Of a stretch of 64,000 nucleotides of DNA, positions 35,701 through 43,998 are shown piece after piece. A program made the position numbers and the translations under genes. Numbering within the stretch: the first letter of the stretch is position 1; every line of letters begins with the position of its first letter. Below the pieces are notes generated by a model. The model searched no databases and was not told where the DNA came from. It saw nothing but the letters and a program-made list of their open reading frames with translations. The stretch spans positions 1-64,000 of the forward strand of contig CAZPHB010000002.1 of assembly GCA_964586595.1 (NCBI GenBank). Direction: 5' to 3'. The stretch comes from REEB481 sp964586595 (GTDB taxonomy: Bacteria > Bacteroidota > Bacteroidia > NS11-12g > UBA955).

Positions 35701-36233
35701 ATGCAGGTAATGGACAGATTATCCCAAAGTTCACTTACAGGTTGCCAGGATGTATTGGCATTGGTAATGTCGGTGTTGTACCACAATCCGCCGGTAACAC
35801 CTCCGGCCCAAACTTTTTTACCATTCGGATCATTGGGATCCCAGGCCAGGGCACGTGTGCGACCACCCACATTGGAAGGACCACGGGCCACCCATTGGGA
35901 AGCTGCACTTCCGGGTAAACCCATGAGCGTAGATTCCTGTGCCTCCATCCGTTCGATGATGCCTGGCAGCAGCTCCGGTGTTGGTCTTCCCAACTTTGGA
36001 TCCATCGTCCAGAGCCAATCCTGCGCCCATGCTTTATCGGGCGTATGTGGCACTTTTCCGGTTTTGATATACGCCTGTTTCTGGGCCATTAATTCCGCCG
36101 TGATCGGATGTTTTTTCAGCATTCGTGCATAGGCACGGGTTTCTTTCATGGTCGCCCTTTGCGCAGATAAACCTTCCGTCAGACCGCAGCCAAGAAGCAG
36201 CATGATGGCCCATTTCGTTCCCTTCAAGTTCAT
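32799..36233 (-). CDS. BNR-repeat exoprotein with PKD domain and T9SS type A tail
   Basis: 1144 residues from the ATG at 36233 (the frame extends to 36302 but that would run into hmgA and lacks a signal peptide). Signal MNLKGTKWAIMLLLGCGLTEGLSAQ, a short helical prodomain-like stretch (AYARMLKKHPITAELMAQK), then beta-propeller Asp boxes (STDAGKNWTQ, STNGGASWTN, STDGGLNWKG), a PKD-like domain (GWKWRFSPNQVVFVSG...TYSVTLEASNG), a second Ig-like region, and a C-terminal type A sorting domain (WKLFPSPVHGKYVEL, VFVTDLNGRIIS, LAAGTYILNG). No catalytic site is visible. It sits between hmgA (47 bp upstream) and hpd; no promoter is evident, so it may be co-transcribed with hmgA. Confidence 0.88.
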   Translation of the reverse strand: MNLKGTKWAIMLLLGCGLTEGLSAQRATMKETRAYARMLKKHPITAELMAQKQAYIKTGKVPHTPDKAWAQDWLWTMDPKLGRPTPELLPGIIERMEAQESTLMGLPGSAASQWVARGPSNVGGRTRALAWDPNDPNGKKVWAGGVTGGLWYNTDITNANTSWQPVSELWDNLSITCIAFDPNDSKIMYVGTGEGWQAGAARGAGIWKSTDAGKNWTQLTSTTGFFYINDLVVRNEGGSSVVYAAVDGIYYMGAWHGQSTSGIQRSTNGGASWTNVSPTVPSTSYKFTVADLEIGKDNRLWAGTRKSPYGNTTEAGGGRVLSSLSGTAWSVVYASSATKTGRVAIACAPSDSACVYAMVEHNQVCQEIVRTINAGTNWTACAEPVDVDNGIPDTDFTRNQAWYDFVIAVDPNNRNRVVCGGIDLFISTNGASSWSHISKWSNNANLNTLNCSYVHADQHAIVFKPGRADTVIFGNDGGVFYTASLKNARTMDVIQERTKDYMTMQFYSAAQAPAKGSNILMGGAQDNGTVQTSSTGISDAVGITGGDGAYCFIDQTDVKMQISSYVYNQVYMTSNSWSSYIKILDETTGSFINPSDYDDKQNVYYSAKAEGNFYRVTGLPSSPTSTQLTYATGTPGKISHIKVSPYGGTSGTVFIGTETGRIYKITNSLTGSPKSTLLYQNITSTVSCIEIGGSDDTLLVTYSNYGNVNSVIYSTDGGLNWKGKDNTSLPDFPIRWALFNPANRQEVILATELGVWGTQDITATTPVWKAMNNGMPKVRVNMLKVRSSDLQVVAATFGRGYFTSDGFNSFAPRAKFGVNTTNVCLNGTMNLYDSSDNKPTGWKWRFSPNQVVFVSGTDSTSQNPVVRFLQTGTYSVTLEASNGNGFGTTSRNNYITVQDTIIPTVQVFAANNPICPGEQAVYNYSAVNEGTAPARMWYLNGFITGNSGPSYVRNNPSNGEKVYLMLTSNIRCASRAAVTSNTETLTINPTPAAAIIDRKGDSLFSKTGADSFWWYLNGTRIPGNKQSIRASSGGNYTALAWKDGCVSASSNIAQWWPTATSLLENTGWKLFPSPVHGKYVELETESDLTRVFVTDLNGRIISVEVQKISPRKFMLQVAGLAAGTYILNGVSNEQTVSAKFQVVK

Positions 36234-36280
36234 GTTGTTTTTTTTATGTAGAAGCCGGATAAACCCGACTCGTAATTTTC

Positions 36281-37438
36281 TTATGCCATCCAGGTACTCC
36301 AATAGCCCGGATCTTCTACGGCCATGGCTTCCTCTGTAATCATCAAAGGATGGAATGGATCTATCATCACCGCCAGTTCTTTGGTTTCTTTGGCACCTAT
36401 GCTCTTTTCAACGGTTCCGGGATGCGGCCCGTGCGGGATTCCTTTGGGATGCAAGGTGATCATGCCGCGCTCCACGTGTTTCCGGCTCATGAAATCACCG
36501 TCCACATAATACAGAATTTCATCGCTGTCCACATTGCTGTGGTTGTATGGCGCGGGTATGGAATTGGGATGGTAATCGTATAAGCGCGGTACAAAGCTGC
36601 AGATTACAAAACCCTTTCCTTCAAAAGTCTGATGGATGGGTGGCGGCATATGCACCCTGCCGGTAATGGGTTCGTAGTTATGGATGCTGAAGGCATATGG
36701 ATACAGGTAGCCGTCCCAGCCAACCGCATCAAACGGATGCGTGGCGTAAGTATAAGGCCAGATCATGTCTTGCTTTTTGATCATCACCTTGAAATCGCCA
36801 TGTTCATCGTGGGTTTCCAGGCTGTGAGGCAGTTTGATGTCGCGCTCGCAATAGGGCGAATGTTCCAGCAACTGCCCCACACTGTTTTGATAGCGCTTTG
36901 GCGGATATACCGGACTGGGACTTTCCATCACCAGCAAACGGTTGTTGGCATCCTTGAAATGAATCTGGTAAATGGTGCCCCTCGGAATCACCAAATAATC
37001 TCCGTATTCAAAATCTATCCGACCGTAAATGGTGCGCAGGGATCCACTTCCTTCGTGCACGAAGAGTACTTCATCGGCATCGGTGTTTTTGAAGAAATAA
37101 TCTTCTGTACCCTTGGTTGGAGCGGCCACGCCGATGCGGATGTCCTGGTTCATCAGCAGCACTTTTCTGCTTTTGATGTAATCAGTTTCAGGTGAAGTAT
37201 TGAAGGTGAGATAGCTGCGGTGTTGCATGTTCTTTGGCAACGCAACCCTGGGCTCCACGCTCCACTCCTGCCCAATATGCTTGACAAGCGTTGGCGGATG
37301 GCAGTGGTAAATCAGTGAGTAAATGCTGTTGAATCCTTCGGTGCTCACCAGCTCCTCTGCATATAAAGTACCGTCTGGCTTGCGAAACTGGGTATGTCTC
37401 TTGGCCGGATAATTACCCAAACGATGGTAGAATGCCAT
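36281..37438 (-). CDS. hmgA: Homogentisate 1,2-dioxygenase
   Basis: Opens the homogentisate ring in tyrosine/phenylalanine catabolism to give maleylacetoacetate. 385 residues, typical of the Bacteroidota form. Cupin features include GSGSLRTIYGRIDFEYGDYLVIPRGTIYQI, MPPPIHQTFEGKGFVICSFVPR and the metal-ligand region PAPYNHSNVDSDEILYYVDG with ITLHPKGIPHGPHPG. Reads leftward toward hpd. Confidence 0.95.
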   Translation of the reverse strand: MAFYHRLGNYPAKRHTQFRKPDGTLYAEELVSTEGFNSIYSLIYHCHPPTLVKHIGQEWSVEPRVALPKNMQHRSYLTFNTSPETDYIKSRKVLLMNQDIRIGVAAPTKGTEDYFFKNTDADEVLFVHEGSGSLRTIYGRIDFEYGDYLVIPRGTIYQIHFKDANNRLLVMESPSPVYPPKRYQNSVGQLLEHSPYCERDIKLPHSLETHDEHGDFKVMIKKQDMIWPYTYATHPFDAVGWDGYLYPYAFSIHNYEPITGRVHMPPPIHQTFEGKGFVICSFVPRLYDYHPNSIPAPYNHSNVDSDEILYYVDGDFMSRKHVERGMITLHPKGIPHGPHPGTVEKSIGAKETKELAVMIDPFHPLMITEEAMAVEDPGYWSTWMA

Positions 37439-37444
37439 AGGAGG

Positions 37445-37452
37445 CGAAAATA
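37445..37452 (-). promoter_or_regulatory. -7-like box of hmgA
   Basis: Minus-strand TATTTTCG (one mismatch), 6 nt from the ATG at 37438. The intervening CCTCCT is the complement of a Shine-Dalgarno-like purine run, so it does not act as one. Confidence 0.4.
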
Positions 37453-37511
37453 ACTCAATAAGCTCATTTTGCCGAAAATCAATTGAATGAAGCTGCAGCC
37501 GGGCCAGCGCT

Positions 37512-37519
37512 TATTTTTG
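37512..37519 (+). promoter_or_regulatory. -7 box of the TPR lipoprotein gene, 4 nt from the ATG
   Basis: TATTTTTG, perfect consensus, then CTGC and the ATG at 37524. Confidence 0.6.
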
Positions 37520-37523
37520 CTGC

Positions 37524-38534
37524 ATGCGCATCATTCTTGCTTGTTGCCTCTTGATTTTGCTGGCCGGCTCCTGCGGATCCAAGCCCCAAGGACGGTATAT
37601 TTCTGAAACCGATACCACCTTTTCTGCCGACATCCGCAGCATTTCAGCACGCATCAACAAAGAGCCTGGAAATGCCGACCTGTATTACAAGCGGGCCAAT
37701 ACATTCTATTTTGAAACGCGATTCCGCGACGCGCTTCAGGATATTGACATTGCGCTTATGCTGGACAGCCTGAATCCCGTTTATCATGTGCGCAAGGCGG
37801 AAATCCTGATGGGCACAGATTCAGCAGATTCGAAAAAAGCCATCGTTCATTACCGCAAAGCCCTTGCTTTGAAGCCCGGCTTGGAAGATGCACTTTCCGG
37901 CCTCGGCAAAATCCAGCTCGCACGCCAGGAATATTCAGAGGCCCTGGAAACGTTCAACACCTTGTTGGAGGTTAACCCCATGAATGCCGGCACCATGGTG
38001 TATATGGGACTGGCAGCAAAGGAAATGAAAGATACCGCTCAAGCTATGGCGCGCTTTGAAAAGGCACTCAGCATCAATCCTTCAGAATTCAATGCCGTGA
38101 TGCAAATGGCCAATCTGTATGCCGAACGCAAGCCGGATCTGGCCCTTCAGTATTACGACCGTGCGCTGAGCATCGACGAATACAGCGATGAAGCCTTGTA
38201 TGCCAAAGGCTTTCTGTTGCAAAAGCTCGGGCGCTATCAAGATGCTCTGGCACTTTATCTGCGTACCAAAGAAGTCAATGCCGGTCATCGCTTCGCCTAT
38301 TATAATTCAGCGGTGATTTATGGATTGTTCAAGGATTTTACAGAAGCATTGCGCTGGCTGGATGACCTGATTGCCCTGGATGAAAACTTCGCAAAGGCTT
38401 ACCATTATCGGGCTTATGTAAATGAACAGTTGGGAAGAATCAACGATGCCATTGGTGACTATCGGAAAACCCTGGAATTGGATCCCAGGAACGAAGACGC
38501 AAAAAATCAACTTACAGCCCTTGGAGGTCTTTGA
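37524..38534 (+). CDS. TPR-repeat lipoprotein
   Basis: 336 residues. Signal MRIILACCLLILLAGSCGSKP carries a lipobox-like GSC. The remainder is about eight tetratricopeptide repeats in a row (NADLYYKRANTFYFETRFRDAL, EDALSGLGKIQLARQEYSEALE, AGTMVYMGLAAKEMKDTAQAM, and so on to the C-terminus). Probable envelope-anchored protein-protein interaction scaffold; no specific role can be assigned. Divergent from hmgA with 85 bp between starts. Confidence 0.88.
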   Translation: MRIILACCLLILLAGSCGSKPQGRYISETDTTFSADIRSISARINKEPGNADLYYKRANTFYFETRFRDALQDIDIALMLDSLNPVYHVRKAEILMGTDSADSKKAIVHYRKALALKPGLEDALSGLGKIQLARQEYSEALETFNTLLEVNPMNAGTMVYMGLAAKEMKDTAQAMARFEKALSINPSEFNAVMQMANLYAERKPDLALQYYDRALSIDEYSDEALYAKGFLLQKLGRYQDALALYLRTKEVNAGHRFAYYNSAVIYGLFKDFTEALRWLDDLIALDENFAKAYHYRAYVNEQLGRINDAIGDYRKTLELDPRNEDAKNQLTALGGL

Positions 38535-38593
38535 AGTTTACAAGTGTTTGGCTTCCTCAAACGCACGGCAGCATGCGTTTGCCAGGGAAGGAA

Positions 38594-39079
38594 TCAACCC
38601 CGTACCAGCTTGAAGCTGCGGTAATTGCCGCGACCGTCGGCGACTACCAAAATGTATAAGCCCTGTTTCAGGAATCCGGGATCCAGCGGAATGCGTTCCC
38701 GGTACACACTGCTGAAATACCGCTGCCATACCGAGCCACCCCAGGCATCAATGATCCTCAGGGTAAGGCTGCCACTCACATTATCCGGAAAGCTGATGTT
38801 GATGATTACAGGTTCATTTCCTGCAAAAGGATTTGGAAAAATGTCCACATCAAAACCGGTGCATACGCCACCGGTCCAGTTGTTGACACCTCCCTGCCAG
38901 TAGGCAGCACACTGATTGCGGTAAGTAATGCCGTTACAACCACAAACCGGAAGGTAGAATGGATCCTGACAACGGTATGTTGGGGTTCTGCGGAAGGTGT
39001 CCTGGCATAACGGCTGGGCCATGAGTTCTGAACTCAGGGCGGCAAAAATCAGCAGGCACAAATTCCTCAGGTTCAGCAT
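38594..39079 (-). CDS. Kazal-like domain protein with T9SS type A tail
   Basis: 161 residues: signal peptide MLNLRNLCLLIFAALSSELMAQ; a Cys-rich segment of ~45 residues with PVCGCNGITYRNQCAAYW, matching the Kazal/follistatin consensus (PVCGxxGxTYxNxC); then a type A sorting domain (VDIFPNPFAGNEPVII, LRIIDAWGGSVWQ, LKQGLYILVV). Kazal domains are protease inhibitors, so an exported or cell-surface inhibitor is possible; the bacterial version may serve adhesion. Its ATG overlaps the last 7 bp of serS, indicating translational coupling to a housekeeping gene. Confidence 0.85.
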   Translation of the reverse strand: MLNLRNLCLLIFAALSSELMAQPLCQDTFRRTPTYRCQDPFYLPVCGCNGITYRNQCAAYWQGGVNNWTGGVCTGFDVDIFPNPFAGNEPVIINISFPDNVSGSLTLRIIDAWGGSVWQRYFSSVYRERIPLDPGFLKQGLYILVVADGRGNYRSFKLVRG

Positions 39080-40344
39080 ATCATGTCGAAGCCGGTATAA
39101 GGAATCAGGGCTGGTGGAACTCGAATTCCTTCCGGAGTTTGATTGTTTTCCAGCAAAGCGGCAACAATGCGCGGAAGGGCGAGTGCACTGCCATTCAGGG
39201 TATGCGCCAGTTCTGTTTTGCCATCAGCATTTCGGAAACGCAGCTTGAGCCTGTTGGACTGAAAAGCTTCGAAGTTCGAAACAGAACTCACCTCCAGCCA
39301 ACGTTCCTGAGCTGCTGAATACACTTCCATATCATAGGTTTGGGCAGAGGCAAAACCCATATCGCCGCCGCACAAACGCAACACCCGATAGGTTAAACCC
39401 AATTGCTGCAACAAGCTTTGAACGTATTGCTGCATATCTTCCAGCAGTTGGTAGCTTTGATCGGGATGGGCAATCTGTACGATTTCCACTTTATCGAACT
39501 GATGAAGGCGGTTCAGGCCACGCACATGCGCGCCATAGCTTCCCGCTTCGCGGCGGAAACAAGGCGTGTAACCTGCATTCTTTATGGGTAAATCTGCTTC
39601 ATTCAGGATTACATCGCGGTAGAAATTGGTGATGGGTACTTCGGCGGTGGGAATCAGGTACAGGTTATCCACGCCGGCATGGTACATCTGTCCCTCCTTG
39701 TCAGGAAGTTGTCCGGTACCGTATCCGGAATCCTCGTTCACCAGGATGGGCGGCTGCACTTCCAGATAGCCTTGTGCCCTGGCCTGATCTAGGAAAAAAT
39801 TGATCAGGGCCCGTTGCAGCCTTGCACCATAGCCTTTGTACACCGGAAAGCCGGCACCTGTAATTTTCACGCCCAGTTCAAAGTCAATGAGGTCGTATTT
39901 TTTGGCCAGTTCCCAGTGTGGAAGTGCGTTTTCAGGCAAAACGGGCATTTCGCCGTGTTGCAGCACCACTTCATTGTCTTCGGCACCTGTTCCGGTTTTC
40001 ACCTGGCCGGAAGGTGCGTTGGGGATGCTGAGCATGAGGTCGCGCAGTTGCTGCTCCAGCGATTCCAACTCGGCTTCATGTGCCTTAGATTGTTCCTTGA
40101 GGGCAACACTTTCAGCCTTCAGCACTTCGGCGGCATCCTTATTCCCTGCTTTGAACAACTCGGCAATTTCCTTGGAAATTTGGTTGGCTCTGGCCAAATT
40201 TTGCTCCAATTGAAACCTTGTTGCGCGCAAAGTTTCATCTAAAGACAATACTTTTTTCACCTCGGCGGACCGGTCAACGCCTCTTTTTGCAAGCCTGTTG
40301 ATGATTTCGTCGCTGTGTTGTCGGATGCGGGAAATAGGAATCAT
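39073..40344 (-). CDS. serS: Seryl-tRNA synthetase
   Basis: Charges tRNA-Ser. 423 residues from the ATG at 40344, which gives the normal N-terminus (MIPISRIRQHSDEIINRLAKRG); an upstream frame start at 40386 adds 14 residues of no known homology and overlaps the -7 box. Long coiled-coil arm (~residues 30-110), then the class II catalytic core: TAEVPITNFYRD (motif 2 region start), GYTPCFRREAGSYGAHVRGLNRLHQFDKVE (motif 2) and NGSALALPRIVAALLEN (motif 3). The downstream Kazal-like exoprotein gene overlaps its stop. Confidence 0.96.
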   Translation of the reverse strand: MIPISRIRQHSDEIINRLAKRGVDRSAEVKKVLSLDETLRATRFQLEQNLARANQISKEIAELFKAGNKDAAEVLKAESVALKEQSKAHEAELESLEQQLRDLMLSIPNAPSGQVKTGTGAEDNEVVLQHGEMPVLPENALPHWELAKKYDLIDFELGVKITGAGFPVYKGYGARLQRALINFFLDQARAQGYLEVQPPILVNEDSGYGTGQLPDKEGQMYHAGVDNLYLIPTAEVPITNFYRDVILNEADLPIKNAGYTPCFRREAGSYGAHVRGLNRLHQFDKVEIVQIAHPDQSYQLLEDMQQYVQSLLQQLGLTYRVLRLCGGDMGFASAQTYDMEVYSAAQERWLEVSSVSNFEAFQSNRLKLRFRNADGKTELAHTLNGSALALPRIVAALLENNQTPEGIRVPPALIPYTGFDMIC

Positions 40345-40353
40345 ACGTTGTGG

Positions 40354-40361
40354 CAAAAATA
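40354..40361 (-). promoter_or_regulatory. -7 box of serS
   Basis: Minus-strand TATTTTTG, perfect consensus, 9 nt before the ATG at 40344; it lies inside the longer alternative frame and so argues for the shorter start. Confidence 0.5.
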
Positions 40362-40440
40362 ACAGCCGGGGCATGGAAAATGACATCCCTGCACTTCATG
40401 AATCCTAAATAGGAATACCATCCCGCAACAAACCCAAAAA

Positions 40441-43281
40441 TCAGGTTGTTTCTTTGGACCAGCTGCTTTTCAGAAAATGCCCGGTAAGTGATACCGGATG
40501 TTGAATTAAATCTTCCGGTGTTCCTGCAAAAACCAATTGTCCGCCGCGGGAACCGGCTTCCGGACCCAAATCAATAACCCAGTCGGCACATTTAATCATG
40601 TCCAGATTATGCTCAATAACCACCAGGGTATGGCCTTCTGCAATCAATGCCTGGAAGCTTTTCAAAAGCTTTTTGATGTCGTGGAAATGCAATCCTGTGG
40701 TGGGCTCATCAAAAATGAACATGGTAGGTTTTCCCTTGTGCGGATTGCTTTTCCCCAGGTAATAGGCCAGTTTCACGCGTTGGGCTTCTCCTCCGCTCAG
40801 CGTATTGCTGCTTTGCCCCAGGGTTACGTATCCTAGCCCAACATCCTGCAATGGCCGAATACGGTCTTGAATATTCTTTTGATCTGCAAAATACTGCATC
40901 GCCTCATCGATGGTCAGTTCCAGCACATCATGAATGTTCTTGCCTTTGTATTCAACTTCCAGAACTTCGGGTTTAAATCGTTTGCCATTGCAGGATTCAC
41001 AAGGCAGGTGAATATCTGCCATGAACTGCATTTCAACGATAATCTCTCCTTCACCCTGACAGGCATCACATCGCCCGCCATCTACATTGAAACTGAAGTG
41101 CTGGGGTTTAAATCCGTTGAATTTGGACAGCGGTTGGTTTGCGAACAATTCCCGGATGTCGTCGTATGCCTTGATATAGGTGATGGGATTGCTGCGACTG
41201 CTTCTGCCTATGGGGTTCTGATCCACCATTTCCACGGCCTTCACCAAGTGTAAATCGCCTTCAAGTTTGTCAAGTTTTCCGGCCTTTGCGGTGGTAAACT
41301 GCCCGGTGGCGCGCGCCATAGCCGGAAATAATACCGAAGTAATCAGGCTTGTTTTGCCCGAACCTGAAACACCGGTAACGGCGGTAAATACACCTAACGG
41401 AATCTGCACATCCAGATTTTTCAGGTTGTTCTCACGGGCGCCCTTCACCAATATTGCATTACTCCAGTTTCGTCTTTGCGCAGGAACCTCGATGCTCAGG
41501 GTTCCCTTCAAATAGGCCGCAGTGAGCGAACGTTCGCTTCCGGTGATTGCGTCAATGGTTCCGCTATACACCAGCTCTCCACCCAACCTTCCTGCTTCGG
41601 GTCCGATGTCGATGATTTGATCCGAGGCGCGCATCACCTCCTGATCATGTTCAACCACAATGACGGTATTTCCTTCCTTTTTCAGTGCCTTCAGTACGCC
41701 AATAAGACGTTCTGTATCTCTTGGATGAAGACCAATACTAGGTTCATCGAGGATATACATTGAACCTGTAAGACTGCTTCCCAGTGAAGTTGCCAGATTG
41801 ATCCTTTGCGACTCGCCGCCACTCAGGGAGTTGCTCAGCCTGTTGAGGCTCAGGTAACCTAAGCCCACTTCATTGAGGTAGCTTAGTCGGGCGCGGATTT
41901 CGGTAAGGATGCGTTTTGCAATACCCGCGTCGTGCTCGGATAGTTTCAGTTCGTGGAAATATGCCAATGCTTCTTCCACGGTCATGAGCAGCACATCGGA
42001 AATACTTACCTGTTCCGGGATGTTGCCCGGATTCACGGCAATCAGCTTTACATAAGCAGCATCGGGCCTGAGGCGTGTTCCCCGGCAATCCGGGCACAGT
42101 GTTTTCCCGCGGTAGCGTGAGGCAAGCACGCGGTATTGAATTTTATACGACTTCTCTTCAAGGTAAGAAAAGAAGTCATTGATGCCGCTGAGTTTCCCTT
42201 TCCCATCCCACAGGAATTTACGTTCATCGGCATTTAAATCTTCATAGGCACGGTGGATGGGGAAACCCGCTTTGGAAGCCTGTCGGATGAACTCATGTTT
42301 CCATTCCTGCAGCGTTTCGCCGCGCCATGGCGCCACACAATCGTCATAAACTGATAAACTCTTATCTGGGATAACCAAATCCTCATCAATGCCTAAAACC
42401 ATCCCAAATCCTTCGCAGCGGCGGCAGGCGCCCATTGGATTGTTGAAGCTCAGGAAATCGCGCGATGGCAATTCGAAGCTCATGCCATCCAATTCAAACC
42501 GGTTGGTAAACACTTCAAGTTCCGCATTGGAACCGATATGCAGGTAACAGGTACCCAGTCCTTCCCAAAAAGCAGTCTCCGCGCTGTCGGCCACCCGTGA
42601 GGGCAATTCCTCATCGGCAGGATCCGGAAAAATCCGATCTACTACCAGAAGCAACGATCCGCCAGGCAGCTTTTTTGACTCCAGGATGGCTTCAATTTTA
42701 AACAATTCACCTTGGCACCAAACCCTGGTGAAGCCGTTTTGCATCACCAGTTCCAATCCTTTAAGGTCGGAACGTGCTGCTTCCAGGGGCGCTAAAATCA
42801 AAACCGGTTCCTGGACTTTCAGGTTCAGGATGAACTGTACCACATCCTCTGCAGCATGGCGCTTTACTTCCTTCCCGCTGATTGGAGAAATGGTATGTCC
42901 TGCCCTGCTGAACAACAGTTTCAGGTAATCGTAGATTTCTGTAGTCGTGGCAACGGTACTGCGGGGATTCCGTGTGATGATTTTTTGTTCCACCGCTACG
43001 GCAGGGCACAATCCATGGATGTAGTCAACCTCGGGTTTCTTCATGCGGCCCAGAAACTGCCTTGCATAAGCGCTGAGGCTCTCCACGTATCGGCGTTGAC
43101 CTTCTGCAAACAAGGTATCAAACACCAGGCTGCTTTTGCCGGAACCCGAAACGCCGGTTACCACCGTAAATGAACCTTGTTCTATGGAAACATCCAGATT
43201 CTTCAGGTTGTGTAAACGCGCACCATGGACACTGATGAGGGGTTTTGAAGCTTTCGATATCGACTTGGTTTTGTTTTGCAC
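40441..43281 (-). CDS. uvrA: Excinuclease ABC subunit A
   Basis: Damage-recognition ATPase of nucleotide excision repair. 946 residues, start GTG at 43281. Two ABC modules: Walker A TGVSGSGKSSLVFDT near residue 43 and TGVSGSGKTSLITSV in the second half, each with signature motifs LSGGESQRINLA and LSGGEAQRVKLA. Zinc-finger cysteines are visible (CxxC pairs in ACRRCEGFG, CPDCRGTRL, CDACQGEGE, CESCNGKRF). Full length. No neighbouring repair genes. Confidence 0.97.
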   Translation of the reverse strand: MQNKTKSISKASKPLISVHGARLHNLKNLDVSIEQGSFTVVTGVSGSGKSSLVFDTLFAEGQRRYVESLSAYARQFLGRMKKPEVDYIHGLCPAVAVEQKIITRNPRSTVATTTEIYDYLKLLFSRAGHTISPISGKEVKRHAAEDVVQFILNLKVQEPVLILAPLEAARSDLKGLELVMQNGFTRVWCQGELFKIEAILESKKLPGGSLLLVVDRIFPDPADEELPSRVADSAETAFWEGLGTCYLHIGSNAELEVFTNRFELDGMSFELPSRDFLSFNNPMGACRRCEGFGMVLGIDEDLVIPDKSLSVYDDCVAPWRGETLQEWKHEFIRQASKAGFPIHRAYEDLNADERKFLWDGKGKLSGINDFFSYLEEKSYKIQYRVLASRYRGKTLCPDCRGTRLRPDAAYVKLIAVNPGNIPEQVSISDVLLMTVEEALAYFHELKLSEHDAGIAKRILTEIRARLSYLNEVGLGYLSLNRLSNSLSGGESQRINLATSLGSSLTGSMYILDEPSIGLHPRDTERLIGVLKALKKEGNTVIVVEHDQEVMRASDQIIDIGPEAGRLGGELVYSGTIDAITGSERSLTAAYLKGTLSIEVPAQRRNWSNAILVKGARENNLKNLDVQIPLGVFTAVTGVSGSGKTSLITSVLFPAMARATGQFTTAKAGKLDKLEGDLHLVKAVEMVDQNPIGRSSRSNPITYIKAYDDIRELFANQPLSKFNGFKPQHFSFNVDGGRCDACQGEGEIIVEMQFMADIHLPCESCNGKRFKPEVLEVEYKGKNIHDVLELTIDEAMQYFADQKNIQDRIRPLQDVGLGYVTLGQSSNTLSGGEAQRVKLAYYLGKSNPHKGKPTMFIFDEPTTGLHFHDIKKLLKSFQALIAEGHTLVVIEHNLDMIKCADWVIDLGPEAGSRGGQLVFAGTPEDLIQHPVSLTGHFLKSSWSKETT

Positions 43282-43355
43282 GGAAAATGAAATTAAAAAT
43301 ATTCAGCGCACAGCGCCGGTAAAGGAAGCGAGAAACATTCAGGGATCAGCGCTGA

Positions 43356-43814
43356 TTATTTCTTCTTAAAAATATTGCCCATGCCACCCAACATGCCACC
43401 CAAGGCACCAAGTAAGCCTGCATTCAGGCCTGCAAATTCCATGATGCCTTTAACGTCTTTGCTTTTGCCGCTTTGTTCAAAAGCGTCCTTGAGTCCATTG
43501 AAGGTATAGGTTATGATTTTTTCAGCAAGCGCCTCCTTGCGCGGTGTTTCCCATTCCAAACCGTAGTAGGATTGCGCGGCCACAGCCATCATTTTTTTGT
43601 AATGCTCACTTCCTCGAAGGGCATCGGCGCCTTCGGTAACCAATTGTTGCAATTCACCCATTTTGCCGCTAAACAACAAACCTTTGATTTGCTCTGTAAC
43701 TCCTTGCAGGGTGGTGTCAAAAATCACTTCGCTTTGGTCTGAATTAAGTCCTTCAGCTTGTCCAATGGCGCCGTGGAATTCCTTTTTCAAAGCTGCCAGC
43801 ACATCTTGTAACAT
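43356..43814 (-). CDS. Hypothetical protein, 152 residues
   Basis: No family firmly recognised. Helical, with an N-terminal MLQDVLAALKKEFHGAIGQAEGL helix and a Gly/Met-rich hydrophobic C-terminus (NAGLLGALGGMLGGMGNIFKKK) that could be a short membrane-active or DUF-type tail. No signal peptide. A perfect -7 box (minus TATATTTG, 43822-43829) 7 nt before the ATG supports that the gene is real and independently transcribed. Confidence 0.7.
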   Translation of the reverse strand: MLQDVLAALKKEFHGAIGQAEGLNSDQSEVIFDTTLQGVTEQIKGLLFSGKMGELQQLVTEGADALRGSEHYKKMMAVAAQSYYGLEWETPRKEALAEKIITYTFNGLKDAFEQSGKSKDVKGIMEFAGLNAGLLGALGGMLGGMGNIFKKK

Positions 43815-43821
43815 CGTGCCT

Positions 43822-43829
43822 CAAATATA
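43822..43829 (-). promoter_or_regulatory. -7 box of the 152-residue hypothetical gene
   Basis: Minus-strand TATATTTG, perfect consensus, 7 nt upstream of the ATG at 43814. Confidence 0.55.
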
Positions 43830-43960
43830 ACCCCGTTGTGGCCATGCTTGTACCTTTGGGTTTACAGGCAAACAACCCTGTTGCTTTAAGCAAATTTCGG
43901 GATAATCCAAGCCGGGGATTTCTTTATCCCCCTTCCATGCACATTCAAGTTTTGAAATCT

Positions 43961-43990
43961 TTTGTTGGGTATTTTCGAAATCTTTATTTG
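43961..43990 (+). promoter_or_regulatory. dnaE promoter, near-leaderless
   Basis: TTTG at 43961-43964 and TTTATTTG at 43983-43990 (one mismatch to TAnnTTTG) with an 18-bp spacer; the ATG is 8 nt beyond. Predicted leader of about 4 nt. Confidence 0.55.
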
Positions 43991-43998
43991 ATTCATTT

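Noticed and set aside
32799..36302. Start of the BNR exoprotein at 36302
   Set aside because: It would overlap the end of hmgA, and the extra residues precede a clear signal peptide beginning at 36233.
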